A DNA stretch of 42,964 nucleotides from Betaproteobacteria bacterium HGW-Betaproteobacteria-4 (GTDB lineage: Bacteria > Pseudomonadota > Gammaproteobacteria > Burkholderiales > Rhodocyclaceae): the NCBI GenBank assembly GCA_002840785.1, contig PHCH01000061.1, forward strand, positions 1-42,964, written 5' to 3'. Below the pieces are notes generated by a model. The model saw only the letters and a program-made list of their open reading frames with translations, was not told the origin of the DNA and did not search any database. Within the stretch, counting starts at the first letter, position 1. Each line of letters begins with the position of its first letter. Positions 27,003 through 35,325 of this stretch are shown here, in pieces. A program made the translations under genes and the position numbers.

Positions 27003-27878
27003 ATGATCGCCATTACCGGAGCCTCCGGCCAACTCGGCCGTCTAGTCATCGAAGCGTTATTGAACAAATTGCCGGCCACCGAAATTGTCGCCGCCGTGCG
27101 CAATCCGGATCGGGTCGCCGACCTGGCCGCGGCCGGCGTTCACGTCCGGCAAGCCGACTACAACCAGCCGGCCACACTGGAATCTGCCTTCCGCGGGGTG
27201 GACAAGCTGTTGCTCATTTCTTCAAGCGAAGTCGGCAGCCGCCTCCCGCAGCACCGCGCCGTCATCGAAGCGGCCGGCCGCGCCGGGGTCAAGCTGATCG
27301 CTTACACCAGCCTGCTCCATGCCGATACCTCGCCGCTCGGGCTGGCCGCCGAACACAAGGCGACCGAGGCGCTGCTCAAGGATTCCGGGGTGCCGTTCGT
27401 GTTGCTGCGCAATGGCTGGTATTCGGAAAATTATCTGGCCAGCGTGCCGACGGCCTTGCAGTTCGGGGCGCTGATCGGCAGCGCCGGTGATGGCCGGATC
27501 GCCTCGGCCGCCCGGGCCGACTATGCCTCCGCCGCGGCCGCGGTGCTGACCGCCGACAACCAGGCCGGGCGCGTGTACGAACTGGCCGGCGACGCAAGTT
27601 ATTCGCTGGCCGAGCTGGCCGCCGAGGTGGCGCGTCAATCCGGCCAGCCCGTCGTCTACCAGAACCTGCCCGAGGCGGAATTCAAGGCGGCGCTGGTCGG
27701 CGCCGGCTTGCCCGATGGCTTTGCCGGCTTGCTCGCCGACTCCGATGCGGGCGCCGCTCAGGGTGCGCTGTTCGACGACAGTCACGCGCTGAGCCAGCTG
27801 ATCGGACGCCCGACGACGCCGATTACCGCGCAGATCAAACCGGTGCTTGACGCACTGCACAATATGCCGGCACAATGA
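27003..27878 (+). CDS. NAD(P)H:quinone oxidoreductase 2 (QorB/YtfG-like)
   Basis: 291 aa atypical short-chain/NmrA-type reductase. The NAD(P)-binding GASGQLG motif is at residues 6-12, followed by AAVRNPDRVADLAAAGVHVRQADYNQPATLESAF, typical of E. coli YtfG. It reduces quinones with NADPH and helps detoxify them. Divergent HxlR partner. The N-terminal MIAITGASGQLGRLV makes ATG 27003 the clear start. Confidence 0.88.
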   Translation: MIAITGASGQLGRLVIEALLNKLPATEIVAAVRNPDRVADLAAAGVHVRQADYNQPATLESAFRGVDKLLLISSSEVGSRLPQHRAVIEAAGRAGVKLIAYTSLLHADTSPLGLAAEHKATEALLKDSGVPFVLLRNGWYSENYLASVPTALQFGALIGSAGDGRIASAARADYASAAAAVLTADNQAGRVYELAGDASYSLAELAAEVARQSGQPVVYQNLPEAEFKAALVGAGLPDGFAGLLADSDAGAAQGALFDDSHALSQLIGRPTTPITAQIKPVLDALHNMPAQ

Positions 27879-27882
27879 ATTC

Positions 27883-27981
27883 ATGACTTCTTCGATTTCC
27901 CTGTTTGCCCTGAAAGCCCCGTGCCGCCGCGTTCTGCGTGCGTGGCGCGTTGCCGTTTGTCCGGGGCCCGGGGTGAGCTAA
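27883..27981 (+). CDS. Possible 32-aa leader peptide after qorB
   Basis: ATG 5 nt after the qorB stop. Encodes 32 residues with an Arg/Cys-rich centre (APCRRVLRAWRVAVCPGPG), then a stop 28 nt before a strong intrinsic terminator. No good Shine-Dalgarno is present; it could be translated by coupling to qorB. Position suggests a leader-attenuator, but it may be a chance ORF. Confidence 0.3.
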   Translation: MTSSISLFALKAPCRRVLRAWRVAVCPGPGVS

Positions 27982-28009
27982 TCGACGTTTTCTGACCCGA
28001 TTTCAGCAC

Positions 28010-28040
28010 AGGCCGCGGATTTGAAACCCGCGGCCTTTTT
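28010..28040 (+). terminator. Strong intrinsic terminator between qorB and eamA
   Basis: Nine-bp stem AGGCCGCGG/CCGCGGCCT (28010-28018 and 28028-28036), 9-nt loop, then TTTTTGTTTT. It either ends the qorB transcript or, as part of a leader, gates the exporter gene downstream. Confidence 0.85.
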
Positions 28041-28078
28041 GTTTTCTCTCTGTTTTCCCCTCCATGAAAGGAAGTGCC

Positions 28079-28168
28079 ATGACCCTTATTGCCAACTGGA
28101 CCCTGCTCGCCAAAGTACGCCACAACGCTGATCGCAGCATGCATCCGCCCTCGCCCCAACCGTACTGA
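28079..28168 (+). CDS. Possible 29-aa small ORF before eamA
   Basis: MTLIANWTLLAKVRHNADRS, ending PSPQPY. Its ATG has a good AAGGAAG ribosome site 4 nt upstream, better than most short chance ORFs. It stops 13 nt before the exporter GTG start, so it may set exporter translation by coupling or act as a sensing leader. No homologue recognised. Confidence 0.4.
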   Translation: MTLIANWTLLAKVRHNADRSMHPPSPQPY

Positions 28169-28181
28169 ACCGGAGAAAGTC

Positions 28182-29099
28182 GTGTCCATACCCTTCGCCT
28201 ATCTCGGCATCATCCTGATCTGGTCCACCACGCCACTGGCCATCCAGTGGAGCACCGAGGGCACCGGTTTTGCCCTCGCCGTCTTCGCCCGCATGCTGAT
28301 CGGCGTCCTTGTCGCTGCCGCGGTCATCATCGTCTGGCGCATCCGTTTTCCGCTGCACGACCGGGCGCGTCGCGCCTATGTGGTCGGTGGCCTCGGCCTG
28401 TTCTTCGCCATGGCGCTCACCTACTGGGCGGCGCGCTATGTGCATTCCGGGCTGATTTCTGTCCTCTTCGGCCTCTCGCCGCTGGCCGCCGGCAGCCTTG
28501 CCGCCATGTTCCTGGGGGAGCGCTCACTGACGCGTCTGAAGCTGTTGGGTATGGCGCTTGGCGCTGCCGGCCTGGCGACGATCTTCATCCATGGCGACAG
28601 TCTGGGCCACGAAAATGCGCTGCTTGGTCTGCTTGCGCTGCTCGTCGCCGTCTTCATCTATTCCGGCTGCCTCGTCTGGCTCAAGCGCATCGGTGATGAC
28701 AGCCCGCCGCTGGCCACCACGGTCGGCACGCTGGCCGTTTCGCTGCCCTGCTTCGGGCTGGTCTGGCTGCTCACGGATGGCCGACTGCCCGAGATGGTCC
28801 CGCCGCGGGCCGGGGCGGCCATCGCCTACCTTGGCGTCTTCGGCTCGGTGGTCGGCTTCGCGCTCTATTACTACGTGATCAAGCATCTCGAAACCTCGAA
28901 GGTGGCGCTCATTACGCTGATCACCCCGGTCATCGCGCTGCTCCTCGGTCACTGGCTCAACGGGGAGAGCATCGGCCTGCGCCTGTGGCTGGGCACAGGG
29001 TTGATCCTGCTTGGCCTGGGCGTGCACGAATGGGGCATGCTGGCCGGCCTGTTGCGCCCCGGGCGAGCCGTGCCAGGCAAGCCGGAGATTGCCGGATAG
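28182..29099 (+). CDS. EamA-family (DMT superfamily) transporter
   Basis: 305 aa from GTG 28182, which follows CGGAG; the longer ATG frame from 28089 adds a non-hydrophobic segment overlapping a small ORF. Ten helices in two EamA repeats (LGIILIWSTTPLAIQWSTEG; VFGSVVGFALYYYVIKHLETSKVALITLITPVIALLLG). Probable metabolite exporter, substrate unknown. Preceded by a terminator and two tiny ORFs. Confidence 0.85.
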   Translation: MSIPFAYLGIILIWSTTPLAIQWSTEGTGFALAVFARMLIGVLVAAAVIIVWRIRFPLHDRARRAYVVGGLGLFFAMALTYWAARYVHSGLISVLFGLSPLAAGSLAAMFLGERSLTRLKLLGMALGAAGLATIFIHGDSLGHENALLGLLALLVAVFIYSGCLVWLKRIGDDSPPLATTVGTLAVSLPCFGLVWLLTDGRLPEMVPPRAGAAIAYLGVFGSVVGFALYYYVIKHLETSKVALITLITPVIALLLGHWLNGESIGLRLWLGTGLILLGLGVHEWGMLAGLLRPGRAVPGKPEIAG

Positions 29100-29113
29100 C
29101 CAGCGCGGCGAAT

Positions 29114-29150
29114 CCTGCGGTCAACCGGGGAAAAAGCCCAAAATTGAAAT
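29114..29150 (+). repeat. 37-bp dispersed motif, copy downstream of eamA
   Basis: Core CCTGCGGTCAACCGG (13 of 15), then GGAAAAA, GCCC, AAAATTGAAAT at exact spacing. It starts 15 nt after the eamA stop and lies just beyond the tandem terminators of the convergent hemerythrin gene. Confidence 0.8.
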
Positions 29151-29171
29151 GGCCCGTGCTAAAAAATGGCC

Positions 29172-29200
29172 AAAAAAAACCGGGCGGCAGCGCCGTCCGG
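29172..29200 (-). terminator. Distal terminator of the hemerythrin gene
   Basis: Read on the minus strand: CCGGACGGC, 3-nt loop, GCCGCCCGG (one G-U), then eight U (29179-29172). Textbook intrinsic terminator. Confidence 0.85.
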
Positions 29201-29201
29201 C

Positions 29202-29230
29202 AAAAAGGGAGAGGGAGAACAAGTCTCCCT
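29202..29230 (-). terminator. Proximal terminator of the hemerythrin gene
   Basis: Minus strand: AGGGAGA (29230-29224), 5-nt loop, TCTCCCT (29218-29212), then CTCCCTTTTT. It begins 6 nt after the hemerythrin stop codon and stands in tandem with a second terminator. Confidence 0.65.
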
Positions 29231-29235
29231 GCTCC

Positions 29236-29640
29236 TCAGGGTTGGATGGCCGACAGGGCCGGGCCGTATTGTCGATCGATATGCGGAATGTGCTGCTTGA
29301 GCCAGTCGCGCAGGAAGGCGGTGGTTTCCTCGGTGATGACAGCCTGCCCGGCATGGAACTGCTGTTGCAGGTTGATGCAGGTCTTGACCAGCTTGTTGTG
29401 CTCGACGAGGTGCTGGTCGAGCGCCGCGTAGCCGACTTTGCGCATGTTTTCCTCCTCGGCCGCGAAATGCTGGGCGACGAAGGCAATCAAGCCATCCAGC
29501 GAACGGGCGATGGATGCGCGTTCGCCGGTGCCCACCGAGGCGTGCAAGCCGTTGAGCAGACCGAACAGATGCTTGTGCTCTTCGTCGTGCTGCTCGATGC
29601 CGGTGCCGAATTCCTCAGGGGTCCATTTGATCAAAGACAT
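29236..29640 (-). CDS. Bacteriohemerythrin
   Basis: 134 aa from MSLIKWTPEEFGTGI (the longer ORF to 29709 adds unsupported residues). The di-iron oxygen-binding ligands fit the family: HDEEHKHLFGLLN (about residues 18-30), HFAAEEENM (about 58-66), LDQHLVEHNKL and LKQHIPHID near the C-terminus. A soluble O2 carrier or sensor; function may be oxygen delivery under microaerobic conditions. Two tandem terminators follow. Confidence 0.92.
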   Translation of the reverse strand: MSLIKWTPEEFGTGIEQHDEEHKHLFGLLNGLHASVGTGERASIARSLDGLIAFVAQHFAAEEENMRKVGYAALDQHLVEHNKLVKTCINLQQQFHAGQAVITEETTAFLRDWLKQHIPHIDRQYGPALSAIQP

Positions 29641-29735
29641 GGTTAGGGCGCTTGGGCTGGAATGAAGACTAATGACTTCCGAGGGTATGCACAATAACGC
29701 GAATGTCATATATCGATAGGCGTGTCAGCCGATAA

Positions 29736-29752
29736 TTGACGCGCGTTATCAA
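29736..29752. promoter_or_regulatory. Inverted repeat upstream of hemerythrin
   Basis: TTGAC-N7-ATCAA, about 96-112 nt before the hemerythrin start. Half-sites look like Fnr/Crp TTGAT boxes, but the spacing is 7 rather than the usual 4, so binding by an Fnr-type protein is uncertain. The rest of 29641-29824 holds no gene that I can support. Confidence 0.3.
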
Positions 29753-29824
29753 TGGGTTATCGCCATTTTCGGCGTGGCAGTGTCGGCTGGGAGCGACAGG
29801 TTTTTCTCGGGGGAACTGGCCATT

Positions 29825-29861
29825 CCCACGGTCAACCGGAATTTCGCCGTAAAACGAAAAA
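29825..29861 (+). repeat. 37-bp dispersed motif, copy downstream of the PEP-CTERM gene
   Basis: Core CCCACGGTCAACCGG (13 of 15), then AATTT, GCC, AAAACGAAAAA. It lies just beyond the PEP-CTERM terminator hairpin, in the same relation (gene, hairpin, motif) as the copies near 29114 and 30919. Confidence 0.75.
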
Positions 29862-29875
29862 GCGGCTCACAAATG

Positions 29876-29905
29876 AAAATGGCGCGAACGAAGCCGCGCC
29901 ATTTT
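29876..29905 (-). terminator. Bidirectional hairpin terminator of the PEP-CTERM gene
   Basis: Eleven-bp stem AAAATGGCGCG/CGCGCCATTTT (29876-29886 and 29895-29905) with an 8-nt loop, 20 nt after the PEP-CTERM stop. The T-rich end works in either direction. Confidence 0.8.
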
Positions 29906-29924
29906 CATCGGGCAGATCGGTCGA

Positions 29925-30734
29925 TCAAATGCGCCCGAACCGCGTCGACTGACCGCGGTGACGGGCAACCGCGACGATCAGGCCGAGTCCGGCCAAGAGC
30001 ATCGCCGATGATGCCGGCTCGGGCACTGCCGAAATGCTGACCGAACCCCTGTCCTCGACGGTGAAGGCCAGCGGTGACGGGGAAATGGGGCCGTTGGGAC
30101 AGGCCTGGGCGATGCCGCAGACCACCCCGGCGACAATCGGCGCATCCCAACTGCCCGGCTGATTGGACAGTTCCAGCTGGAGCTGGACGTTGGTCAGCGT
30201 CGCCATGTCGGTGCCGGCGGCATTGAACAGATAACCCTCGACAAAGCTGCCGGCGACGCCCCGCGCGTTCACCACAATCAGCCCCTTATCGTTGGCCGGA
30301 TAACCCTCGAAAATCTCGAAGCTGGCGAAACGGGTGCCATTATCGGCACCATAATTGGTCGGGCCGGTGCCGAAATCGGGATGCGGATCGGAGAAAAGGT
30401 CGATCCGCCCGCCCGACATTCGCAGTGGGTTCGGGACCCCGAAAACCGAATAGGTAACGGTGATCTCATGGCTGCCGAATAGCGCGGTGCCGTCAGTGTT
30501 TAGAGCGCGATAGGCACCATGTTCCATGAAGCTGTACAGGCCGGGCGTGCTGTCATCGGGCAGCGATTGCACGAAGCCGACGCCGTGAACCTTGAGTGTC
30601 GAGATGGCTGTCGCCCCGCTGACGCCGCTGCCGGCCGAATTGATCTGCCAATCGTTGGCCGCCACAGCCGACTGAGCGGACACCGCAATGGCCAGAATGC
30701 TCAGGCCGTGCACCATTTGTCGAATAATTCGCAT
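29925..30734 (-). CDS. PEP-CTERM sorting-domain protein
   Basis: 269 aa from MRIIRQMVHGLSILAIAVSAQSAVA, a signal peptide. A beta-rich extracellular body without recognised catalytic motif follows. The end is a classic exosortase signal: VPEPASSAMLLAGLGLIVAVARHRGQ, that is the PEP motif, a membrane helix and a basic tail. Expected to be processed by an exosortase and linked to exopolysaccharide or the cell surface, as common in Rhodocyclales. Function of the body unknown. Confidence 0.88.
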   Translation of the reverse strand: MRIIRQMVHGLSILAIAVSAQSAVAANDWQINSAGSGVSGATAISTLKVHGVGFVQSLPDDSTPGLYSFMEHGAYRALNTDGTALFGSHEITVTYSVFGVPNPLRMSGGRIDLFSDPHPDFGTGPTNYGADNGTRFASFEIFEGYPANDKGLIVVNARGVAGSFVEGYLFNAAGTDMATLTNVQLQLELSNQPGSWDAPIVAGVVCGIAQACPNGPISPSPLAFTVEDRGSVSISAVPEPASSAMLLAGLGLIVAVARHRGQSTRFGRI

Positions 30735-30918
30735 GACTTTGAGGTCGCTTTCTTGAATGAATTGAACGGTAGCCCGGGCAAGCGCCCCGACCACGCCTAT
30801 CCACTGGCGCTGCATGTAACCCGTTCCGGATATGCCATGTGGAAGTCCGCGATTTTATCGGCAAGCGATGTGTGGCGGCCATTATTTATTCCAAATGAAT
30901 GACCGATCCAGCTGTGTT

Positions 30919-30955
30919 GCTACGGTCAACCGGGAAAAAGGCCCAAAAATGAAAA
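30919..30955 (+). repeat. 37-bp dispersed motif, copy downstream of the yjgR-like gene
   Basis: Perfect 15-bp core, then GAAAAAGGCCC and AAAAATGAAAA. Its last bases run straight into the hairpin at 30955-30978. The 309-nt stretch 30735-31043 otherwise holds only leader DNA of the PEP-CTERM gene and this motif-hairpin pair. Confidence 0.85.
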
Positions 30956-30978
30956 TGGCGCAGAAGGTTCTGCGCCAT
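30955..30978 (-). terminator. Hairpin after the yjgR-like gene
   Basis: Perfect 11-bp stem ATGGCGCAGAA/TTCTGCGCCAT with a GG turn. On the minus strand it is followed by TTTTCATTTTTGG, consistent with termination of the ATPase gene ending at 31044; on the plus strand by TGTTTTG. Confidence 0.75.
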
Positions 30979-31043
30979 TGTTTTGTCTTGAGCTGATCAG
31001 GTTCTCACATCTACCCCGCCCGATTGCTCATTTTCATGGGAGC

Positions 31044-32571
31044 TCAGCGCCGTCCGCCGAGGATAGACCCCAACACCCCCCGCAGAATCTGTTTCCCGAG
31101 TTCGCGACCAACCGTCCCTGCCACGCCGCGTGCTGCGCTTTTCGCGGCACTTTCGAGCACGCCTTCACGACGCCCGCCGCGCGGGCCGGTGCTTCCCGTC
31201 AGGATTTCGCCGAGGCTGCCGAAGATGCCGCCGGATTCTTGCGGCGTCGGTTCGGGCTGGCGGGGTTGCGGGGCGGGTTGGCGGCGCACCGGTTCCTGGT
31301 TGGCGCTGTTGCCCCAGTCACTGTCGTTGAGATTGCCGTTGCCGGCGGGCGGGGCGGGGATGGCGCCGGGGGCGGGCTGGCTGGCGGCGGGTTTGCCGCG
31401 CAGGAGTTCGTAGGCGGATTCGCGGTCGACCGTGGTGCCGTAGGTGGCGAGCATGGGCGAGGCGTTGATGATGGCCTGGCGTTCTTCGGCGGTCAGCGGG
31501 CCGAGGTTCGGTGATGACCGTGGCGGCGTCGAATTTGGGGTTGGCGCGCATGGTTTCGGCGGCTGCCTGGACGGCTTTCTGGTCGCGTGGGGTGAAGGCG
31601 CGCAGGGCGTGTTGGACGCGGTTGCCGAGCTGGCCGAGGATTTTTTCCGGGACGTCGAGCGGGTTCTGGGTGACGAAATAGACGCCGACGCCCTTCGAGC
31701 GGATCAGGCGGACGACCTGCTCGACCTTGTCGGTGAGCGCCTGGGGGGCGTCGCTGAACAGCAGGTGGGCTTCGTCGAAGAAGAAGGCGAGCTTGGGCTT
31801 GTCGAGGTCGCCGGCTTCGGGTAGTTGTTCGAAGAGTTCGGAGAGCAGCCAGAGCAGGAAGGTGGAATAGAGGGCCGGAGCGTGGATGAGTTTTTCGGCC
31901 GACAGCACGTTGATGACGCCACGGCCGTTTTCGTCGACTTTCATGAGGTCGTTGATGTCGAGCATCGGTTCGCCGAAGAACTGGTCGCCGCCTTGTTGTT
32001 CGAGCGTCAGCAGGCCGCGCTGGATGGCGCCGATGGAGGCCGAGGCGACGTTGCCGTATTCGGTGGTGAACGTCTTGGCGTTGTCGCCGACGTGCTGGAC
32101 CATGGCGCGCAGGTCCTTGAGGTCGAGCAGGAGCAGGCCCTGGTCGTCGGCGATCTTGAAGACCAGCTGCAGGACGCCGCCTTGCGTGTCGTTGAGGTTG
32201 AGCAGGCGGGCGAGAAGCAGTGGGCCCATGTCGGAAACGGTGGCGCGGATCGGCACGCCGCCCTGGCCGAAGACATCCCAGAAGGCGACCGGGTTGGCGT
32301 AGGGGGTGAAGCCTTCAAGGCCAAGATCGGCAATGCGCTTGAGCAGTTTTTCCGAGGGATTGCCGGCGGTGCCCATGCCCGAGAGGTCGCCCTTCACGTC
32401 CGCCATGAAGACCGGCACGCCGGCAAAGGACAGCCGTTCAGCCATCGTTTGCAGGGTCACCGTCTTGCCGGTGCCGGTGGCGCCGGTGATCAACCCGTGA
32501 CGGTTGGCCATCTGCGGCAGCAGGGCCGGGTAACCGTCTTCGGATTTGGCGAGATACATGGGTTCGGACAT
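31044..32571 (-). pseudogene. YjgR/HerA-like ATPase (DUF853), frameshifted
   Basis: P-loop protein of the DUF853 family. Frame one starts [20 protein letters not shown] at 32571, with Walker A GATGTGKT at about residues 30-37, [14 protein letters not shown], and Walker [13 protein letters not shown]. It reads normally to DAATVITE near 31507. The next conserved block, [18 protein letters not shown], is in another frame and continues to a glycine-rich C-terminus (SILGGRR, 31044). Roughly 30 residues normally between ITELG and LGPLT are missing. Either a real disruption or missing sequence in the assembly. Confidence 0.8.
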
Positions 32572-32664
32572 GGCGGCGGGCTCCAGCGGAAAAGGTATCC
32601 CGGCATTCTAGCAACGCGACGGTTGCGCTTTGTTAAATAGCGTAAGTCGGCGCCTCACGCCGGC

Positions 32665-32693
32665 CTGACGAGAAGCCGCCGGGCGAGTAAAAT
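32665..32693 (+). promoter_or_regulatory. Probable promoter of yebC
   Basis: CTGACG (32665-32670) and TAAAAT (32688-32693), spaced 17 nt, 38 nt before the yebC start. Confidence 0.5.
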
Positions 32694-32730
32694 CACGCCT
32701 TCTTCGTTATTTGCATTCAGGGAAAACAGC

Positions 32731-33381
32731 ATGGCTGGTCATTCCAAGTGGGCCAATATCCAGCACCGTAAAGGTCGCCAGGACGAGAAGCGCGGTGCCG
32801 CCTTCTCGAAGATTGCCAAGGAAATTACCGTCGCGTCCAAGATGGGCGGCGGCGACGTCAACTTCAACCCGCGCCTGCGCGTCGCGGTCGACAAGGCCAA
32901 GGGCGTCATCCGCTACGAAGGCTACGGCATCGGTGGCGCGGCGATCATGGTCGATTGCCTGACGGACAACAAGGTGCGCACGGTGGCCGAAGTTCGCCAC
33001 GCCTTTTCCAAGTTCGGCGGCAACATGGGTTCGGACGGTTGCGTGGCATTCCAGTTCAAGCATGTCGGCCAGCTGATTTTTGCCCCGGGCACTGACGAAG
33101 GCGCGCTCATGGATGCCGCCATCGAGGCCGGCGCCGACGACGTGACGACCAATGATGACGGCTCGATCGAAGTGATCACCCCGCCGAATGACTACATGGC
33201 CGTCAAGGATGCGCTCGAAGCGGCCGGCTTCAAGTCGGAATTCGGCGAAGTGACGATGAAGCCGGAAGGCGAAAACGTCTTCGCCGGCGAGGAAGGCGTG
33301 AAGATGCAGAAGCTGCTCGACGCGCTGGAAAACCTCGACGACGTGCAGGAAATCTACACCACCGCGGTCATCGAAGACTGA
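32731..33381 (+). CDS. yebC: YebC/PmpR-family regulatory protein, internally shortened
   Basis: 216 aa, whereas the family is about 240-248. Start [14 protein letters not shown] and later blocks ([51 protein letters not shown]) are classic. Between AVDKAK (about residue 56) and IRYEGY, the usual block of about 25 residues (N-M-P-K-D-N-x-x-R-A-I-x-x-G-T-G) is absent, in frame. YebC proteins act in transcription or in relieving ribosome stalling at proline runs. Loss of the conserved helix would probably harm function. Upstream of the ruv cluster, its common position. Confidence 0.88.
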   Translation: MAGHSKWANIQHRKGRQDEKRGAAFSKIAKEITVASKMGGGDVNFNPRLRVAVDKAKGVIRYEGYGIGGAAIMVDCLTDNKVRTVAEVRHAFSKFGGNMGSDGCVAFQFKHVGQLIFAPGTDEGALMDAAIEAGADDVTTNDDGSIEVITPPNDYMAVKDALEAAGFKSEFGEVTMKPEGENVFAGEEGVKMQKLLDALENLDDVQEIYTTAVIED

Positions 33382-33390
33382 TCGCTGCGG

Positions 33391-33897
33391 ATGACGCTGC
33401 CCGTCATCATCGACATCGAAGCCTCGGGCTTCGGCAAGGGCAGCTATCCGATCGAGATCGGTTATTTCATGCCGGACGGCAGCTCGTACTGCACGCTGAT
33501 CCGTCCGGAACCGGGGTGGTCGCATTGGGACAGTTCGGCCGAGGCGGTGCATGGCATCGCCCGCCAACAACTGGCCAGCCACGGCAAATCCGCCGTCGAT
33601 GTCTGCCTGGCGCTCAACCGCAGCCTGCGTCGCCAGCGCGTCTATTGCGACGCCTGGTCCTACGATTATGTCTGGCTCAGCGTCATGTACGACGCGGCCG
33701 ATCTGGTGCCGTCGTTCGAGTTGCGCGACTTGCGCGAACTGCTCGGCGAATGCGAGAAGACCCTGTGGCACGCGACCCGGGCAATGGTCGAGGTGCGCCT
33801 GGCGCTGAGCCGCCACCGGGCCAGCGGCGACGCCCGAACGCTGTTTGAAACGCTGCTCGAAGTGCGCCGGCAATGCACCGGCGATCAACTCCTCTGA
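33391..33897 (+). CDS. 3'-5' exonuclease-like protein (DnaQ fold)
   Basis: 168 aa. It begins [23 protein letters not shown], the DEDD exonuclease I motif (D and E of DIEASG), followed by [14 protein letters not shown] and a degenerate exo II/III region ([34 protein letters not shown]). The last block gives the HxAxxD pattern expected at motif III. Probable nucleic-acid exonuclease of unknown substrate. Starts 9 nt after yebC. Confidence 0.75.
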   Translation: MTLPVIIDIEASGFGKGSYPIEIGYFMPDGSSYCTLIRPEPGWSHWDSSAEAVHGIARQQLASHGKSAVDVCLALNRSLRRQRVYCDAWSYDYVWLSVMYDAADLVPSFELRDLRELLGECEKTLWHATRAMVEVRLALSRHRASGDARTLFETLLEVRRQCTGDQLL

Positions 33898-33903
33898 CCC
33901 GTC

Positions 33904-34755
33904 GTGCAACGCTTTTACCCCCTGCTTTTCGTCTTTCTGTGGAGCACCGGTTTCATCGGCGCCAAGCTCGGCCTGCCCCATGCCGAGCCGCTGTCCTTCC
34001 TGCTCAGCCGCTACGGGCTGGTCATCGCGCTCATGCTGATCATCGCCCTGGCGACCAAGGCGCCGTGGCCGGAGAAGCGGCGCGACTGGTTGCACATCGG
34101 CGTATCCGGCGTGCTCGTCCATGCCGTTTATCTCGGCGGCGTCTTCGTCGCCATCAAGCATGGCCTGCCGGCCGGGGTCACGGCGCTGGTCGTCGGCATG
34201 CAGCCGCTGCTGACAGCATTTGGCGCCGGCTGGCTGCTTGGCGAGAAAGTGAGCACTCGCCAATGGGCCGGGCTGGGGCTCGGTTTTGTCGGCGTCGGGC
34301 TGGTCGTTTCCGGCAAGCTTGGCGAGGGTGCGCTGGGGCCGATGCTGATTCCCGCCGTCGTCGCGCTGCTCGGCATCACGCTCGGCACGCTCTACCAGAA
34401 ACGTTTCTGCCCGAAATTCGATCTGCGCACCGGTTCGGTCATCCAGTTCGTGCCGACGGCCATCGTCACGGCGATTGCCGTCGCCGTCTTCGAGGATTAC
34501 CGGATCGACTGGAACGGCCAGTTCATCTTCGCCCTCGGCTGGCTCGTGCTCGTTCTTTCGCTTGGCGCCATCAGCCTGCTCAACCTGCTCATCCGCAGCG
34601 GCAGCGCGGTCAATGTCGCTACCCTGTTCTACCTGACGCCACCGACGACGGCGCTCATCGCCTATTTCATTTTTGGCGAAAATTTGACGTTGACCGCAGC
34701 ATTCGGCATGGTCGTCGCCGTGAGCGGCGTTTATCTGGTGGCGAGGACGAAATGA
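33904..34755 (+). CDS. EamA-family (DMT superfamily) transporter
   Basis: 283 aa, GTG start, ten helices in two EamA repeats ([57 protein letters not shown]). The stop overlaps the ruvC start (ATGA). Third EamA transporter in 11 kb. A diverged copy of the dispersed motif lies in codons for [13 protein letters not shown] near the end, where the base composition turns AT-rich. Confidence 0.85.
   Translation: MQRFYPLLFVFLWSTGFIGAKLGLPHAEPLSFLLSRYGLVIALMLIIALATKAPWPEKRRDWLHIGVSGVLVHAVYLGGVFVAIKHGLPAGVTALVVGMQPLLTAFGAGWLLGEKVSTRQWAGLGLGFVGVGLVVSGKLGEGALGPMLIPAVVALLGITLGTLYQKRFCPKFDLRTGSVIQFVPTAIVTAIAVAVFEDYRIDWNGQFIFALGWLVLVLSLGAISLLNLLIRSGSAVNVATLFYLTPPTTALIAYFIFGENLTLTAAFGMVVAVSGVYLVARTK
34664..34700 (-). 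repeat. 37-bp dispersed motif, diverged copy in eamA
   Basis: Minus strand: GCTGCGGTCAAC at the core end and CCAAAAATGAAAT at the tail end, with exactly the 37-bp spacing; the middle is diverged. About 26 of 37 positions match by hand. Confidence 0.55.
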
Positions 34756-35291
34756 GCATCACAGCACCGCGTATTCTCGGCATCGACCCCGGTCTGCGGA
34801 TCACCGGCTTTGGCGTCATCGAAATGCACGGCAACAAGCTCGTTTATGTCGCCAGCGGCTGCATCAAGTCGAACGACAAGGCCTCGCTGCCCGACCGCAT
34901 CAAGACGCTGTTCGCCGGCATCAGCGAGGTCATCGCCACCTACGCGCCGAATCAGGCGGCGGTCGAGAAAGTATTCGTCAACGTCAATCCGCAATCGACC
35001 CTGCTGCTCGGTCAGGCCCGTGGCGCGGCGCTCAGTGCGCTGGTCCATGCCGGTTTGCCAGTGGCCGAATACACCGCGCTGCAGACCAAGCAGGCCGTCG
35101 TCGGCCACGGCAAGGCGGCCAAGGAACAGGTCCAGGACATGGTTGTCCGGCTGCTCAACCTGCCCGGCGCACCGACCGCCGACGCTGCCGATGCGCTGGC
35201 CTGCGCCATCTGCCACGCCCATGGCGGGCAGGGTCTGGGAGCGCTGGCGACGGCCGGCTATCGCGTTCGTGGCGGACGGCTGGTAGGATGA
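34752..35291 (+). CDS. ruvC: Crossover junction endodeoxyribonuclease RuvC
   Basis: 179 aa Holliday-junction resolvase. Catalytic acidic residues fit: [16 protein letters not shown] (Asp12), [20 protein letters not shown] (Glu about 71), and [16 protein letters not shown] (Asp pair near 144-147). Coupled to the upstream eamA by a 4-nt overlap; followed by ruvA after 34 nt. Confidence 0.96.
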   Translation: MSITAPRILGIDPGLRITGFGVIEMHGNKLVYVASGCIKSNDKASLPDRIKTLFAGISEVIATYAPNQAAVEKVFVNVNPQSTLLLGQARGAALSALVHAGLPVAEYTALQTKQAVVGHGKAAKEQVQDMVVRLLNLPGAPTADAADALACAICHAHGGQGLGALATAGYRVRGGRLVG

Positions 35292-35325
35292 CAACCTGTT
35301 TGAACATACAGTATCGGGACCGCCC

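Noticed and set aside
29752..29952. 66-aa plus-strand ORF over the motif and hairpin near the PEP-CTERM gene
   Set aside because: No ribosome site, and it runs across a dispersed motif copy and a terminator.
31423..31434. CGGTCGACCG palindrome in the yjgR-like gene
   Set aside because: Shares only the central bases with the dispersed motif and lacks the AT-rich tracts.
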